Below, piece after piece: positions 24,033 to 32,686 of a stretch of 40,469 nt of DNA. Under the pieces are notes generated by a model. The model had not been told where the DNA came from. It did no database searches and saw only the letters and a program-made list of their open reading frames with translations. Position 1 is the stretch's first letter. Each line of letters starts with the position of its first letter. Source of the DNA: an uncultured Oscillospiraceae bacterium. GTDB taxonomy: Bacteria; Bacillota; Clostridia; Oscillospirales; Oscillospiraceae. Made by a program: the position numbers and the translations under genes. The stretch is from positions 1 to 40,469 of the forward strand of contig CALXFQ010000009.1 of NCBI GenBank assembly GCA_944387625.1, in the 5' to 3' direction.

Positions 24033-25999
24033 CATTTGTCGCTGCCCCGCAGTTCGATGATCTGGTCCCGGAGGACGGCGGCGTATTCGAACTCCATCAT
24101 CCTGGCCGCTTCCTTCATCTGCTTTTCCAGCCGGGCGATCTCCCGCTCCTTCTCCGCCTTGGTCATCTTCACCCCGGTGCGGCCCTTCCGCTCGGGGGTG
24201 GGAGAGGAGATCTCGATCAGGTCCCGGACGGACTTGACCACGGTCTTCGGCACGATGCCGTGGGCCTGGTTGTATTCGTCCTGGATCTTCCGCCGCCGCT
24301 CCGTTTCCCGGATCGCCCGGGCCATAGAGTCGGTGACGTTGTCGGCGTACATGATCACCCGGCCGTCGGCGTTCCGGGCCGCCCGGCCGATGGTCTGGAT
24401 CAAGCTGGTCTCACTGCGAAGGAAGCCTTCCTTGTCCGCGTCCAGGATCGCCACCAGGCTCACCTCCGGCAGGTCCAGTCCCTCCCGAAGGAGGTTGATC
24501 CCCACCAGCACCTGGAATTTGCCCATCCGCAGGTCCCGGATGATCTCCATGCGCTCCATAGCGCCGATGTCCGAGTGCATATAGCGGACCTTGATCCCGG
24601 CCTTTTGCAGATACACCGTCAGGTCCTCCGCCATCTTTTTGGTCAGGGTGGTCACCAGCACCCGCTCGTCCCGGGCGGCACGGTCGTTGATCTGGCCGAT
24701 CAGATCGTCGATCTGGCCTTCGATGGGCCGGACCTCCACGATCGGATCCAGCAGGCCCGTGGGCCGGATCACCTGCTCCACGATCTGGCCGGACCGCTCC
24801 TTCTCAAAGTCCCCAGGCGTGGCGGAAACGTAGATCGCCTGGCCGATCTTGCTGTCGAATTCCTGGAAGTTCAGCGGCCGGTTATCGTAGGCCGAGGGCA
24901 GGCGGAAGCCATAGTTGACCAGGGCCTCCTTTCGGCTGCGGTCCCCGGCGTACATGGCCCGGCACTGAGGAAGCGTCACATGGCTCTCGTCCACGAAGAG
25001 CAAAAAGTCCTCCGGGAAATAGTCTAACAGCGTGGTAGGCGGCGTTCCCGGCGCCCGGCCCTGGATCACCCGGGAGTAGTTCTCGATGCCGTTGCAGAAG
25101 CCGATCTGGGTGAGCATCTCCAGATCGTAGGCGGTCCGCTGGGCGATCCGCTGGGCTTCGATCAGCTTGTTCTGGGCCTGGAAGAAGGCCACCTGCTGAT
25201 CGCACTCCCGGGATATCTCCGCCATGGCCCGCTGGAGTTTCTCCTGGGAGGCCACATAGTGGCTGGCCGGATAAATGGCCACGTGCTCCAAATACCGCTG
25301 GGCCATGCCGGACACCGGGTCGATCTGGGATATCCGGTCGATCTCGTCCCCGAAAAACTCCACCCGGATCGCCTTCCCGGCCCAGTAGGCCGGATAGATC
25401 TCCAGCGTGTCCCCCCGAAGGCGGAAACGGTTCCGGGAGAAGTCCAGGTCGTTGCGCTGGTAACGGATCTCGGTGAGCTTGCGTAGGATGTCATCCAGGG
25501 GCCGCTCCTGGCCCACCCGAAGGGACACCACCATGGACTTATAGTCGATCGGGTCCCCCAGGCCGTACAAACAGCTCACGGAAGACACCACGATCACGTC
25601 CCGCCGCTCGAACAGGGCCGAGGTGGCGCTGTGGCGGAGCCGGTCGATCTCCTCGTTCACCGCGGCGTCTTTTTCGATATAGGTATCCGTGTGGGCGATA
25701 TAGGCCTCCGGCTGATAGTAGTCGTAGTAGGAGATGAAATACTCCACCGCGTTGTCCGGGAAGAACTCCCGGAACTCCGAGCACAGCTGGGCCGCCAGGG
25801 TCTTGTTGTGGGCCAGGACCAGGGTGGGCCTGTTCAGCTTCTCGATCACCGAGGCCATGGTAAAGGTCTTGCCGGAGCCGGTGACGCCCAGCAGGGTCTG
25901 CTCCCGCAGGCCCCAGTTTGCCCCATTGACCAGGGCCTCGATCGCCGCCGGCTGGTCGCCGGTGGGCTTGTAGGGAGATACCAGCTTAAAATGGTCCAT
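24032..25999 (-). CDS. uvrB: Excinuclease ABC subunit B
   Basis: The 655-residue helicase-like damage-verification subunit of nucleotide excision repair. Walker A is [14 protein letters not shown] (residues 36-49), followed by the Tyr-rich beta-hairpin region [15 protein letters not shown], helicase motifs [11 protein letters not shown] and [21 protein letters not shown] (motif VI), and a C-terminal UVR domain ([20 protein letters not shown]) that contacts UvrC. CTAGGAGGAACT before the ATG at 25999 sets the start; the frame continues upstream without meaning. It starts 8 bases after radC. UvrA is about 10 kb away on the other strand; no uvrC is in the window. Confidence 0.97.
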   Translation of the reverse strand: MDHFKLVSPYKPTGDQPAAIEALVNGANWGLREQTLLGVTGSGKTFTMASVIEKLNRPTLVLAHNKTLAAQLCSEFREFFPDNAVEYFISYYDYYQPEAYIAHTDTYIEKDAAVNEEIDRLRHSATSALFERRDVIVVSSVSCLYGLGDPIDYKSMVVSLRVGQERPLDDILRKLTEIRYQRNDLDFSRNRFRLRGDTLEIYPAYWAGKAIRVEFFGDEIDRISQIDPVSGMAQRYLEHVAIYPASHYVASQEKLQRAMAEISRECDQQVAFFQAQNKLIEAQRIAQRTAYDLEMLTQIGFCNGIENYSRVIQGRAPGTPPTTLLDYFPEDFLLFVDESHVTLPQCRAMYAGDRSRKEALVNYGFRLPSAYDNRPLNFQEFDSKIGQAIYVSATPGDFEKERSGQIVEQVIRPTGLLDPIVEVRPIEGQIDDLIGQINDRAARDERVLVTTLTKKMAEDLTVYLQKAGIKVRYMHSDIGAMERMEIIRDLRMGKFQVLVGINLLREGLDLPEVSLVAILDADKEGFLRSETSLIQTIGRAARNADGRVIMYADNVTDSMARAIRETERRRKIQDEYNQAHGIVPKTVVKSVRDLIEISSPTPERKGRTGVKMTKAEKEREIARLEKQMKEAARMMEFEYAAVLRDQIIELRGSDK

Positions 26000-26007
26000 A
26001 GTTCCTC

Positions 26008-26715
26008 CTAGTAGCAGATCTTGCACTCCTCCGGCCGGTAATAGCCGGACTGGAGCAGGGATACGAAGTCCCCATCCGCCACCACCAGATGGTCCGCCAG
26101 ACATACCTCCACGGCGTTCAGCGCCGCCGCCACCCGGCGGGTGGTGGTGATGTCCTCATGGGAGGGAAGGGCCAGACCGCTGGGATGGTTGTGGGCCAGG
26201 ACCACCGTGGTGGCATTGGCCCCCAGGGCCGCCTCCACCACCCGGCGGATCGGCACCCCGGCGGAGTTGACGCCTCCTTCCCCGATCTTGGGACAGCACA
26301 GGGGCTTGCACTTGGCGTCCAGGCATAGCAGGTACACCGTTTCGTTGCTGTGTCCGTGGAACCGTTCCAGCAGATACCTGCCGCAGTCCTCGGTGGTGAG
26401 CAGCGGCCGGTCTCCACGCTGGCTTCGGTCCACGGCGTAGTACCGCCCTGCCGCCGGGATCAGCTTCAGGAAGGTGGCGGCGCTTGCCCCGATGCCCGGG
26501 ACCTGCCGCAGCTCCTCATAGCCCGTATCCAGCACCTGGGAGAGGCTTCCGAACCGCTCCAGCAGCCGGTGGGCCAGCACATTGGTATCCTGCCGGGGGA
26601 TGCAGTAGAACAGCAGCAGTTCCAGCACCTGGATATCGGAAAAATGGTCCAGGCCCTCTGCCCGGAACCGCTGGCGCAGCCGTTCCCGGTGGCCGTCGTG
26701 GATCGATGTGGTCAT
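26008..26715 (-). CDS. radC: RadC-family JAB1/MPN domain protein
   Basis: The 235-residue protein has an N-terminal helix-hairpin-helix part ([18 protein letters not shown]) and a C-terminal MPN/JAB domain with the metal motif [16 protein letters not shown]. It was named for a supposed repair role, but its biochemical function is unsettled. The ATG at 26715 with GAGGGTG upstream gives the family length; the open frame extends further upstream without conserved sequence. It forms a two-gene unit with uvrB. Confidence 0.92.
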   Translation of the reverse strand: MTTSIHDGHRERLRQRFRAEGLDHFSDIQVLELLLFYCIPRQDTNVLAHRLLERFGSLSQVLDTGYEELRQVPGIGASAATFLKLIPAAGRYYAVDRSQRGDRPLLTTEDCGRYLLERFHGHSNETVYLLCLDAKCKPLCCPKIGEGGVNSAGVPIRRVVEAALGANATTVVLAHNHPSGLALPSHEDITTTRRVAAALNAVEVCLADHLVVADGDFVSLLQSGYYRPEECKICY

Positions 26716-26743
26716 TTTTTCACCCTCTTGGCCCGGATCATAC

Positions 26744-26772
26744 TTGCTATTTTTCCGGGCAGCAGTTAGAAT
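26744..26772 (+). promoter_or_regulatory. Promoter of the histidine-kinase-like gene
   Basis: -35 TTGCTA (26744-26749), 17-base spacer, -10 TAGAAT (26767-26772). Confidence 0.6.
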
Positions 26773-26796
26773 AGTTATCGAATAATGTCGAGAGCT

Positions 26797-26818
26797 CGGT
26801 GGAAAGGACCACCGTTTT
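26797..26818 (+). terminator. Leader hairpin with U-run before the kinase-like gene
   Basis: Stem CGGTGG / CCACCG with a 6-base loop followed by TTTTC, between the predicted promoter and the ATG at 26849. It could act as an attenuator. Confidence 0.45.
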
Positions 26819-26848
26819 CTGCGCATGATATACCCAAGGAGGTTTGTC

Positions 26849-27892
26849 ATGGAAGAACAGAAAGATATGGAAAGGCTCCTGGGGCTGCTGCCCCATCCGG
26901 CCTTCTTTGCCCAGGATGATACCGTGCGGCTGGTCAACGACGCCGCCGCCCGGCTGCTTTTGGAACCGGGCCAGCCGGTGTCGGCGCTGCTGGGCGAAGC
27001 GGCCCAGGACCACGCCCTGCTGGACCGGGGCGCGTTGTTCCTGCCCGGGGTCCTGGAGGGCTACGCCGCCACCGCCACCGCCGTTTCCGGCGGAGAGCTG
27101 TTCGTACTGGAGGCGGACCGGGATCAGCCGGTGCTGCAAGCCCTGGCCCTGGCCTCCCAAACGATACGCCAGCCTTTGGCGGACCTGATCTCCAGGCTCT
27201 CCCTGCTCCATCCCGACCGGAAGGAGACGGGCATGGCCCAGCTGGACCGGGATCTTCTCCGGCTCCAGCGGCTGGTGTGCAATATGTCCGACGCGGCCCG
27301 CTACGCCCAGGAGCCGGTATCCAAGCTGGTGTCCATGGACGTGTGCAGCGTGGTGGATGAGATCATGGAGCGGGCCGCCGTCCTGGTGGCCCAAGGCGGC
27401 TGGACCCTGGAGTGGCATTGCCCCCGGGAGCCGGCGGTCACCCTGGTGGACCGGGAGAAATTGGAGCGGGGTCTGCACAATATGCTCTCCAACGCCTTGA
27501 AAGCCGCCCCCAAAGGCTCGGTCCTGTATTTCAGTATGACCCGCCGGGACCGGCGGCTGTACCTGACCCTCCGCGATCAGGGACCGGGGATCGAAGAGGG
27601 GGCTATGGGCCGGCTCTTTGCCCGGTATCTCCGCCAGCCCGGCCTGGAAGATCCCCAAAACGGCCTGGGCCTGGGGATGAGCCTGATCTGCGCCGCCGCC
27701 AGCGTCCATGGCGGCACGGTGCTGGTGACCCGGCCCCCGGAAGGAGGCACCCAGGTGACCATGAGCATGGCCCTCCGGCGGTCCGGCGGCGACACGATCC
27801 GCGCCCAGTCCCTGCCCTTCGACTATGCCGGCGAGCAGGACCACGCTCTGCTGGAGCTGGCGGATGTACTGCCCCCTGAAAGCTATCTGTAA
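26849..27892 (+). CDS. Histidine-kinase-like protein lacking the phospho-accepting His
   Basis: The 347-residue soluble protein has a PAS-like N-terminal part (1-95), a helical DHp-like segment (98-150) and a GHKL ATPase domain (165-310). ATP-site boxes are intact: N box HNMLSNALKAAPKG, G1 DQGPGIEEG, G2 NGLGLGMSLI. At the H-box the usual S-H-E-x-R-T-P-L reads SQTIRQPL (residues 103-110), so Gln104 replaces the phosphorylated His. It has no membrane helix and no adjacent response regulator. It may bind ATP without phosphotransfer, or act like anti-sigma/regulatory GHKL proteins (inference). AAGGAGG sets ATG 26849. Confidence 0.85.
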   Translation: MEEQKDMERLLGLLPHPAFFAQDDTVRLVNDAAARLLLEPGQPVSALLGEAAQDHALLDRGALFLPGVLEGYAATATAVSGGELFVLEADRDQPVLQALALASQTIRQPLADLISRLSLLHPDRKETGMAQLDRDLLRLQRLVCNMSDAARYAQEPVSKLVSMDVCSVVDEIMERAAVLVAQGGWTLEWHCPREPAVTLVDREKLERGLHNMLSNALKAAPKGSVLYFSMTRRDRRLYLTLRDQGPGIEEGAMGRLFARYLRQPGLEDPQNGLGLGMSLICAAASVHGGTVLVTRPPEGGTQVTMSMALRRSGGDTIRAQSLPFDYAGEQDHALLELADVLPPESYL

Positions 27893-27905
27893 AATACCAT
27901 GGAAG

Positions 27906-27954
27906 CAGGCGCGGCCAGGTCCCCCAAGGGACCGGGCCGGGCCTGTTTTGTTTT
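27906..27954 (+). terminator. Terminator between the kinase-like gene and degV
   Basis: An interrupted stem with AGGC/GCCT outside and GGTCCC/GGGACC inside, followed by TTTTGTTTT, just after the kinase-like gene and touching the convergent degV stop codon. Confidence 0.75.
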
Positions 27955-28795
27955 ACTTGCGGATGAACAGGATGCCCAGGGTGCCGGGGCCGCAGTGGCA
28001 GGATATGGTACACCCGGCGTCGGTCTCATACACGGTCTTGAACCGGCCGTGCTCCCGGACCGCCTCCATCACCGCCTGGTAGGCGGCATCCGACACCGGC
28101 GTCTTGGTGACGAAGATGGTCCCCTCGTCCAGGTCCGTCCGGCCTGCCAGCCGGTCCTTTACATACATGGGCAGGCATTTTTCAAAATTGCCCCGGTACT
28201 TCTTCACCACCACCATCTTGCCGTCCTTCACCTCGATGCAGGGCTTCAGGTTCAGCATATTGGCGCCCAGGGCCGCCACCATGGAGCACCGGCCGCCTTT
28301 GACCATGTACTCCAGCCGGCTCAGGAGGAAGCTGGCCTCCACCCGGCCGGTAAAGGCCCGCAGTTCTTCCGCCAAAGCGTCCAGGTCCGTGGCGGTCTTG
28401 GCCAGCCGGACCGCCTCCAGCACCACCAGGCCCTGGCCGGTGGACAGGTTCATGGAGTCCACCACCCGCACATTGGGGAAGTCCTGGGCCGCCAGGCAGG
28501 CGTTTTGATAGCAGGAAGAAAAGCCCGAACCGATGGTGACGAGGATCGCCCCGTCGCAAGTATCGGCATAGCGGCTGAACAGGGCCTGGTACTCCTCCAC
28601 GTTGTTGGCGGTGGTGGAGCACAAGGCCCCGCCGTTGGCTACGTGCTGGAAAATGTCCGCCGGGACGATGGTCACCCCGTCTTTGTACTCTTTCCCGTCC
28701 TTGATCACCGTCAGCGGCGCCAGGTCGATATCAAACTCTTTCAGGAGCTGGGGGGACAGGTCACAGGTGCTGTCGGAGAGGATCTTGATGTTCAT
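27953..28795 (-). CDS. DegV family fatty-acid-binding protein
   Basis: The 280-residue protein is a DegV domain, the fold that holds a fatty acid and supplies it to fatty acid kinase FakA (FakB role). Family features: IKILSDSTCDLSPQLLKEFD at the start, CSTTANNVEEYQALF, and TIGSGFSSCYQNACLAAQ with VRVVDSMNLSTGQG. Many Clostridia carry several DegV paralogues with different lipid preferences; FakA is not in this window. It lies 25 bases after hxlR on the same strand, so it may be co-transcribed. Confidence 0.94.
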   Translation of the reverse strand: MNIKILSDSTCDLSPQLLKEFDIDLAPLTVIKDGKEYKDGVTIVPADIFQHVANGGALCSTTANNVEEYQALFSRYADTCDGAILVTIGSGFSSCYQNACLAAQDFPNVRVVDSMNLSTGQGLVVLEAVRLAKTATDLDALAEELRAFTGRVEASFLLSRLEYMVKGGRCSMVAALGANMLNLKPCIEVKDGKMVVVKKYRGNFEKCLPMYVKDRLAGRTDLDEGTIFVTKTPVSDAAYQAVMEAVREHGRFKTVYETDAGCTISCHCGPGTLGILFIRK

Positions 28796-28820
28796 ATTGG
28801 ATCTTTTTCCTTTCTTCTTT

Positions 28821-29186
28821 TCAAGTGTTTTGGGCCAGGGGATCGGTGCGGACCATGAAGCAGTCCGGCTCCATGGCCTTGGAGCGGAGATATTCCACGC
28901 CCCAGTCCCGCATCGCCACCAGCAGGGGCATCATGCTCCGGCCCAGGTCCGTGAGGGAGTACTCCACCTTGGGCGGCACCACCGGGAACACCTCCCGATG
29001 GACCAGGGTGCTGGCCTCCAGCTCCCGCAGCTGCTGGGTGAGCATCTTGGGGGTGACGCCCTGGATCTGCTCCCGAAGCTGGGAGAAGCGCAGCTTGCCC
29101 CCGGACAGGTGCCAGAGGATCAAAGCCTTATACTTCCCGCCGATCAGCTCCAGCGTGGCTTCCACAGGGCAGTTGACGTTGTGCAT
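28821..29186 (-). CDS. HxlR-family transcriptional regulator
   Basis: The 121-residue winged-helix regulator: NCPVEATLELIGGKYKALIL, LRFSQLREQIQGVTPKMLTQ and YSLTDLGRSMMPLL are family hallmarks. Cys6 (MHNVNCPVEA) corresponds to the redox-sensing cysteine of HypR/YodB-type members, which respond to quinones, aldehydes or disulfide stress (family knowledge). It is divergent from the copper ATPase, and AGTATC-type repeats lie in the shared 132-base region, so it may control copA as well as itself and degV (inference). Confidence 0.93.
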   Translation of the reverse strand: MHNVNCPVEATLELIGGKYKALILWHLSGGKLRFSQLREQIQGVTPKMLTQQLRELEASTLVHREVFPVVPPKVEYSLTDLGRSMMPLLVAMRDWGVEYLRSKAMEPDCFMVRTDPLAQNT

Positions 29187-29200
29187 AGCTGCCTCCTATC

Positions 29201-29220
29201 AGTATCCTTTTGGGTAGTAT
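29201..29220. promoter_or_regulatory. AGTAT direct repeats near hxlR (possible operator)
   Basis: AGTATCC at 29201 and AGTATGG at 29216, 15 bases apart, just upstream of the hxlR ribosome binding site. They match the half-site of the palindrome at 29266-29286. Confidence 0.35.
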
Positions 29221-29239
29221 GGCACAAAAAAGTGCATAC

Positions 29240-29267
29240 TTGTTTTTTGGAAATAAACCGGTATGAT
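29240..29267 (+). promoter_or_regulatory. Promoter of copA
   Basis: -35 TTGTTT (29240-29245), 16-base spacer, -10 TATGAT (29262-29267). Confidence 0.65.
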
Positions 29268-29286
29268 AGTATCATAAAGATACTAT
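29266..29286. promoter_or_regulatory. Palindrome over the copA -10 and start site (operator candidate)
   Basis: ATAGTATC (29266-29273), 5 bases, GATACTAT (29279-29286), a perfect 8-bp inverted repeat. Confidence 0.6.
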
Positions 29287-29318
29287 GCTGTCAACCACAG
29301 ATGGATCGGAGGGATCTG

Positions 29319-31775
29319 ATGAAACTCAAATTCGATGTGACCGGCATGACCTGCGCCGCCTGCTCCGCCCGGGTAGAGAAGGTGACGTCGGCGGTGCCGG
29401 GGGTGGAGAATGTGGCTGTGGACCTGCTCCACGGCTCCATGACCGTAGAGGCGGAAAGCGAAAACGTCTGCGCCGCCATCCAGACCGCGGTGAGCAACGC
29501 CGGGTACGCCGCCGCGCCTGCGGGGCAGAAGAAGGCCCCCGCCCCGGCGGAGGATGGCCTGAAGGCCATGAAGACCAGGATCTGCTGGTCCGCCGCTTTT
29601 TTGATCGTGTTGATGTACTTCACCATGGGCCATATGGCGGGCCTGCCGGTGCCGGACTGGTACCACGGCGACCAAAACGTGATGGTGGCCGGACTGCTGC
29701 AGCTGGTGCTGACGTTGCCGGTGCTGTGGCTGAACCAGAGCTACTACACCCGGGGCCTGAAAGCCCTGTGGCACCGCGCCCCCAATATGGACTCCCTGAT
29801 CGCGGTAGGGTCCGGGGCGGCGCTGGTATACAGCGTAGCCATGCTCTTCCTCATGGCCCGGGACCTGGGCCGGGGGGACCTGGCCGGGGCGGCGGCCCGG
29901 GGCCACGACCTGTACTTTGAGTCCGCCGCCATGATCGTGACCCTGGTGACCCTGGGCAAATTCCTGGAGGCCCGGGCCAAAGGCCGCACCGGGGACGCGG
30001 TACGCAAGCTCATGGACCTGCGGCCCCAGACCGCCACGGTCCTGAAAGACGGTTCGGAAGCCACCGTGCCGGTCGATCAGGTCCGGCCTGGCGATATCCT
30101 GGTGGTCCGCTCCGGCGGCAGCATCCCGGTGGACGGGGTGGTGGTGGAGGGCCGGTGCGCCATGGACCAGAGCGCCCTTACCGGGGAGAGCGTGCCGGTG
30201 GAGAAAGGCCCCGGGGACCAGGTGGCCGCCGCCACCACGGTGACCGAAGGCTACATCCGCTTCCGGGCGGAGAAGGTGGGGGAAGACACCACCTTGTCCC
30301 AGATCATTCGGATGGTGGAGGAGGCCGGCGGTTCCAAGGCCCCGATCGCCCGGCTGGCGGACAAGATCTCCGGCATCTTCGTGCCGGTGGTCATGACCAT
30401 CGCCCTGGCGGCCTTCCTCATCTGGCTGGCCCTGGGCGAGAGCGTGTCCACCGCCCTGACCTTCGCCGTGTCGGTGCTGGTGATCAGCTGCCCCTGCGCT
30501 TTGGGCCTGGCCACCCCGGTGGCGATCATGGTCGGCACAGGCCGGGGGGCCAGGATGGGGGTGCTGTTCAAAAACGCCGCCGCTTTGGAAGACCTCCACC
30601 ATGTGGACACGGTGGTGCTGGACAAGACCGGCACCCTGACCACCGGCAAGCCGGAGGTCACCGACGTGCTCAGCCAGGACCCGGACCTGCTGCCGGTGGC
30701 GGCGGCGCTGGAGGCCCGGTCCGAGCATCCCTTCGCCAAGGCGATCGCGGCCCATTGGGGCGACCGGCCCTTCCCGGAGGCAGAGCAGTTCCAGAGCCTG
30801 CCCGGCCGGGGGGTCACCGGCGTGGTGGAAGGGAAACGCTGCCACGGCGGCAACCGGCGGCTAATGGAAGAGCTTGGGATCGACGTGCCTGAATACCCGG
30901 ACCTGCGCGCCCAGGGGAAGACCCCGCTGTACTTCGCCGCCGATGGAAAGTACCTGGGCGCGATCGCCGCCGCCGACGTGCTCAAGCCCGACTCTGCCCA
31001 GGCGGTGGCGGCCCTGACCAAACTGGGGCTTGACGTGGTGATGCTCACCGGCGATAATGAAGGCACGGCCCAGGCGGTGGCGGACAAGGCCGGGATCGGC
31101 CATGTGGTGGCCGATGTGCTCCCCGGAGATAAGGCCGCGGTGGTCCGGGACCTGCAGGGAAAAGGCCGGCGGGTGCTGATGGTAGGCGACGGGATCAACG
31201 ACGCCCCGGCGCTGGTGACCGCCGACGTGGGCATGGCCCTGGGGGCAGGCACGGACATCGCCATGGACTCGGCGGACGTGGTGCTGATGACCGGCTCTCT
31301 GGCTGGCGTCAGCGGCGCGGTGGAGCTGAGCCGGGCCACCCTGCGGACCATCAAGCAGGGCCTGTTCTGGGCCTTCTTCTACAACGCTCTGTGCATCCCG
31401 GTGGCCGCCGGTGTGCTCTACCCTGCGTTTCAGTGGCAACTCAGCCCCATGCTGGGGGCGGCGGCTATGAGCCTTAGCTCAGTGTTCGTGGTGACCAACG
31501 CCCTGCGGCTGCGGTCCTTTAAACCTAAGACCCTGGCCGCCCCCGCGGCCCAGGCCCCTAAGATCAAGGAGGAAGTAAATATGAAAACTGTGATCTATGT
31601 CAACGGCATGATGTGCGCCCACTGCAAAGCCATGGTGGAGAAGGTCTGCCAGGCGGTCCCCGGCGTCACCGACGCGGTGGTGGACCTGCAGGCCAAGAAT
31701 GTCACCGTCACCGGCGACGCCGACCTGGAGGCGGTCCGCAAGGCGATCTCCGACGCGGGCTACGAAGTGGTGTAA
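29319..31775 (+). CDS. copA: Copper-exporting P1B ATPase fused to a CopZ-type chaperone
   Basis: The 818-residue product pumps Cu(I) out of the cell. Order: N-terminal metal-binding domain with C12AAC15 (GMTCAACSARVEK); membrane helices; actuator with TGES; the ion-channel CPC at 391-393 (VISCPCALGLATPVA); phosphorylation Asp435 in DKTGTLTTGKPEV; the HP motif in EARSEHPFAKAI; hinge GDGINDAPAL; last helices with the Cu(I) signature YNALCIPVA and AAAMSLSSVFVV. After a Lys/Ala/Pro linker, residues 755-818 form a second complete metal-binding domain (VNGMMCAHCKAMVEK), which elsewhere is the separate chaperone CopZ. GGAGGG precedes the ATG at 29319. An internal start may release the chaperone domain (separate entry). 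Confidence 0.95.
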   Translation: MKLKFDVTGMTCAACSARVEKVTSAVPGVENVAVDLLHGSMTVEAESENVCAAIQTAVSNAGYAAAPAGQKKAPAPAEDGLKAMKTRICWSAAFLIVLMYFTMGHMAGLPVPDWYHGDQNVMVAGLLQLVLTLPVLWLNQSYYTRGLKALWHRAPNMDSLIAVGSGAALVYSVAMLFLMARDLGRGDLAGAAARGHDLYFESAAMIVTLVTLGKFLEARAKGRTGDAVRKLMDLRPQTATVLKDGSEATVPVDQVRPGDILVVRSGGSIPVDGVVVEGRCAMDQSALTGESVPVEKGPGDQVAAATTVTEGYIRFRAEKVGEDTTLSQIIRMVEEAGGSKAPIARLADKISGIFVPVVMTIALAAFLIWLALGESVSTALTFAVSVLVISCPCALGLATPVAIMVGTGRGARMGVLFKNAAALEDLHHVDTVVLDKTGTLTTGKPEVTDVLSQDPDLLPVAAALEARSEHPFAKAIAAHWGDRPFPEAEQFQSLPGRGVTGVVEGKRCHGGNRRLMEELGIDVPEYPDLRAQGKTPLYFAADGKYLGAIAAADVLKPDSAQAVAALTKLGLDVVMLTGDNEGTAQAVADKAGIGHVVADVLPGDKAAVVRDLQGKGRRVLMVGDGINDAPALVTADVGMALGAGTDIAMDSADVVLMTGSLAGVSGAVELSRATLRTIKQGLFWAFFYNALCIPVAAGVLYPAFQWQLSPMLGAAAMSLSSVFVVTNALRLRSFKPKTLAAPAAQAPKIKEEVNMKTVIYVNGMMCAHCKAMVEKVCQAVPGVTDAVVDLQAKNVTVTGDADLEAVRKAISDAGYEVV
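31566..31583 (+). promoter_or_regulatory. copZ: Internal Shine-Dalgarno and ATG for a free CopZ domain
   Basis: AAGGAGG (31566-31572), an 8-base spacer and an in-frame ATG at 31581 (codon 755). Initiation here would give a 64-residue CopZ-like protein ending at 31775. The linker before it reads KIKEEVN, that is, a translated ribosome binding site. Confidence 0.6.
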
Positions 31776-31788
31776 TTAGTACGTTTTA

Positions 31789-31816
31789 TTGGACATACCG
31801 CCTTGTAAGATATGGT
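31789..31816 (+). promoter_or_regulatory. Possible promoter upstream of the small gene and truA
   Basis: -35 TTGGAC (31789-31794), 16-base spacer, -10 TATGGT (31811-31816). A modest match. Confidence 0.4.
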
Positions 31817-31865
31817 CAAAGAGCAACGAAAGGATGATGACCATGTTCTCCATGCGGTATGTCCA
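31790..31865 (+). repeat. 12-bp perfect inverted repeat around the small gene start
   Basis: TGGACATACCGC (31790-31801) and GCGGTATGTCCA (31854-31865), 52 bases apart. The left arm overlaps the -35 box; the right arm is inside the small coding sequence; the ribosome binding site and start codon lie in the loop. Confidence 0.7.
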
Positions 31866-31959
31866 GGGCCATGTGCAAGTATACGATCAGGACGGAAAGT
31901 TCCTGTTCTCCGCTGATAATGTGCAGGAGGCCAGGAAGGAATTGGAGGACTATGCGTAA
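31837..31959 (+). CDS. Small conserved-looking protein coupled to truA
   Basis: I do not recognise a named family. The 40-residue product MTMFSMRYVQGHVQVYDQDG ends in a helix rich in Ala, Glu and Lys (NVQEARKELEDYA), giving a two-strand plus helix pattern. The stop codon region overlaps the truA start by 8 bases (ATGCGTAA), a typical coupling arrangement. The ribosome binding site AAAGG serves ATG 31837 or 31843; ATGs at 31834 and 31852 are less likely. Short, but codon use and coupling support a real gene. Confidence 0.6.
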   Translation: MTMFSMRYVQGHVQVYDQDGKFLFSADNVQEARKELEDYA

Positions 31960-32686
31960 TATACGCCTTGACCTGTGCTATGACGGCACCCGGTACCGGG
32001 GCTGGCAGCGGCTGCCCGGAACGGAGGACACGATCCAGGGCAAGCTGGAGCAGGCCCTCTCCCGGATCTTGGACGAGCAGATCCAGGTCTGCGGCAGCGG
32101 CCGGACGGACGCCGGGGCCCACGCTCTGGGCCAGGTGGCCAATTTCCACTGCCAGAGCCAAATGCCGGCGGACCAGATCCTGGAGGCGCTACGCCGGTAT
32201 CTGCCGGAGGATGTGGGCATATATTCCTGTAAGGAGTGCGCCCAGCGGTTCCACGCCCGGCTGAACGCCGCCGCCAAGACCTACCGCTACCGGATCTGGA
32301 ACAGCCAGGACCCCTGTGTGTTCCAGCGGCGGTATGTGACGGTGATGCCGGAGGCGCTGGATCTTTCTGCCATGGAGCAGGCGGCGGCCCATTTGATCGG
32401 GGAGCACGACTTCTCCGCCTTCTGCGCCGCCAAGTCCAGGAAAAAGTCCACCCTGCGGCGGCTGGATCAGATCCAGATCTGCCGCCAGGGGCCGGAGCTG
32501 TGGCTGGACTTCACCGGCAACGGCTTTCTGTACAACATGGCACGGATCCTGGCAGGGACCCTGGTGGAGGTGGGCCTGGGCCGGCGGGAAGCGGATACCA
32601 TCCCCGCCCTCTTCGGCGCTCCACGCTCGGCCGCCGGTCCCCTGCTGCCTGCCCGGGGCCTGTGCCTGATGGAGGTGCGATATTGA
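31952..32686 (+). CDS. truA: tRNA pseudouridine(38-40) synthase
   Basis: The 244-residue enzyme makes pseudouridine at tRNA positions 38-40. The catalytic Asp53 is in GSGRTDAGAHALGQVA; other family motifs are LDLCYDGTRYRGWQ, YRYRIWNSQDPCVFQ and FTGNGFLYNMARILAGTLVE. GGAGG before ATG 31952 sits inside the upstream small gene, which ends 8 bases into truA. The stop overlaps the TTG start of the ArsC-like gene by 4 bases, so the three are translated from one message. Confidence 0.96.
   Translation: MRNIRLDLCYDGTRYRGWQRLPGTEDTIQGKLEQALSRILDEQIQVCGSGRTDAGAHALGQVANFHCQSQMPADQILEALRRYLPEDVGIYSCKECAQRFHARLNAAAKTYRYRIWNSQDPCVFQRRYVTVMPEALDLSAMEQAAAHLIGEHDFSAFCAAKSRKKSTLRRLDQIQICRQGPELWLDFTGNGFLYNMARILAGTLVEVGLGRREADTIPALFGAPRSAAGPLLPARGLCLMEVRY

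Noticed and set aside
26797-26818. T-box riboswitch before the kinase-like gene
   Set aside because: The short GGTGG/CCACC hairpin lacks the T-box antiterminator bulge and specifier structures, and the gene is not an amino acid gene.
28602-29318. Upstream extension of the copA frame
   Set aside because: It runs antisense through hxlR; the metal-binding domain and GGAGGG put the start at 29319.
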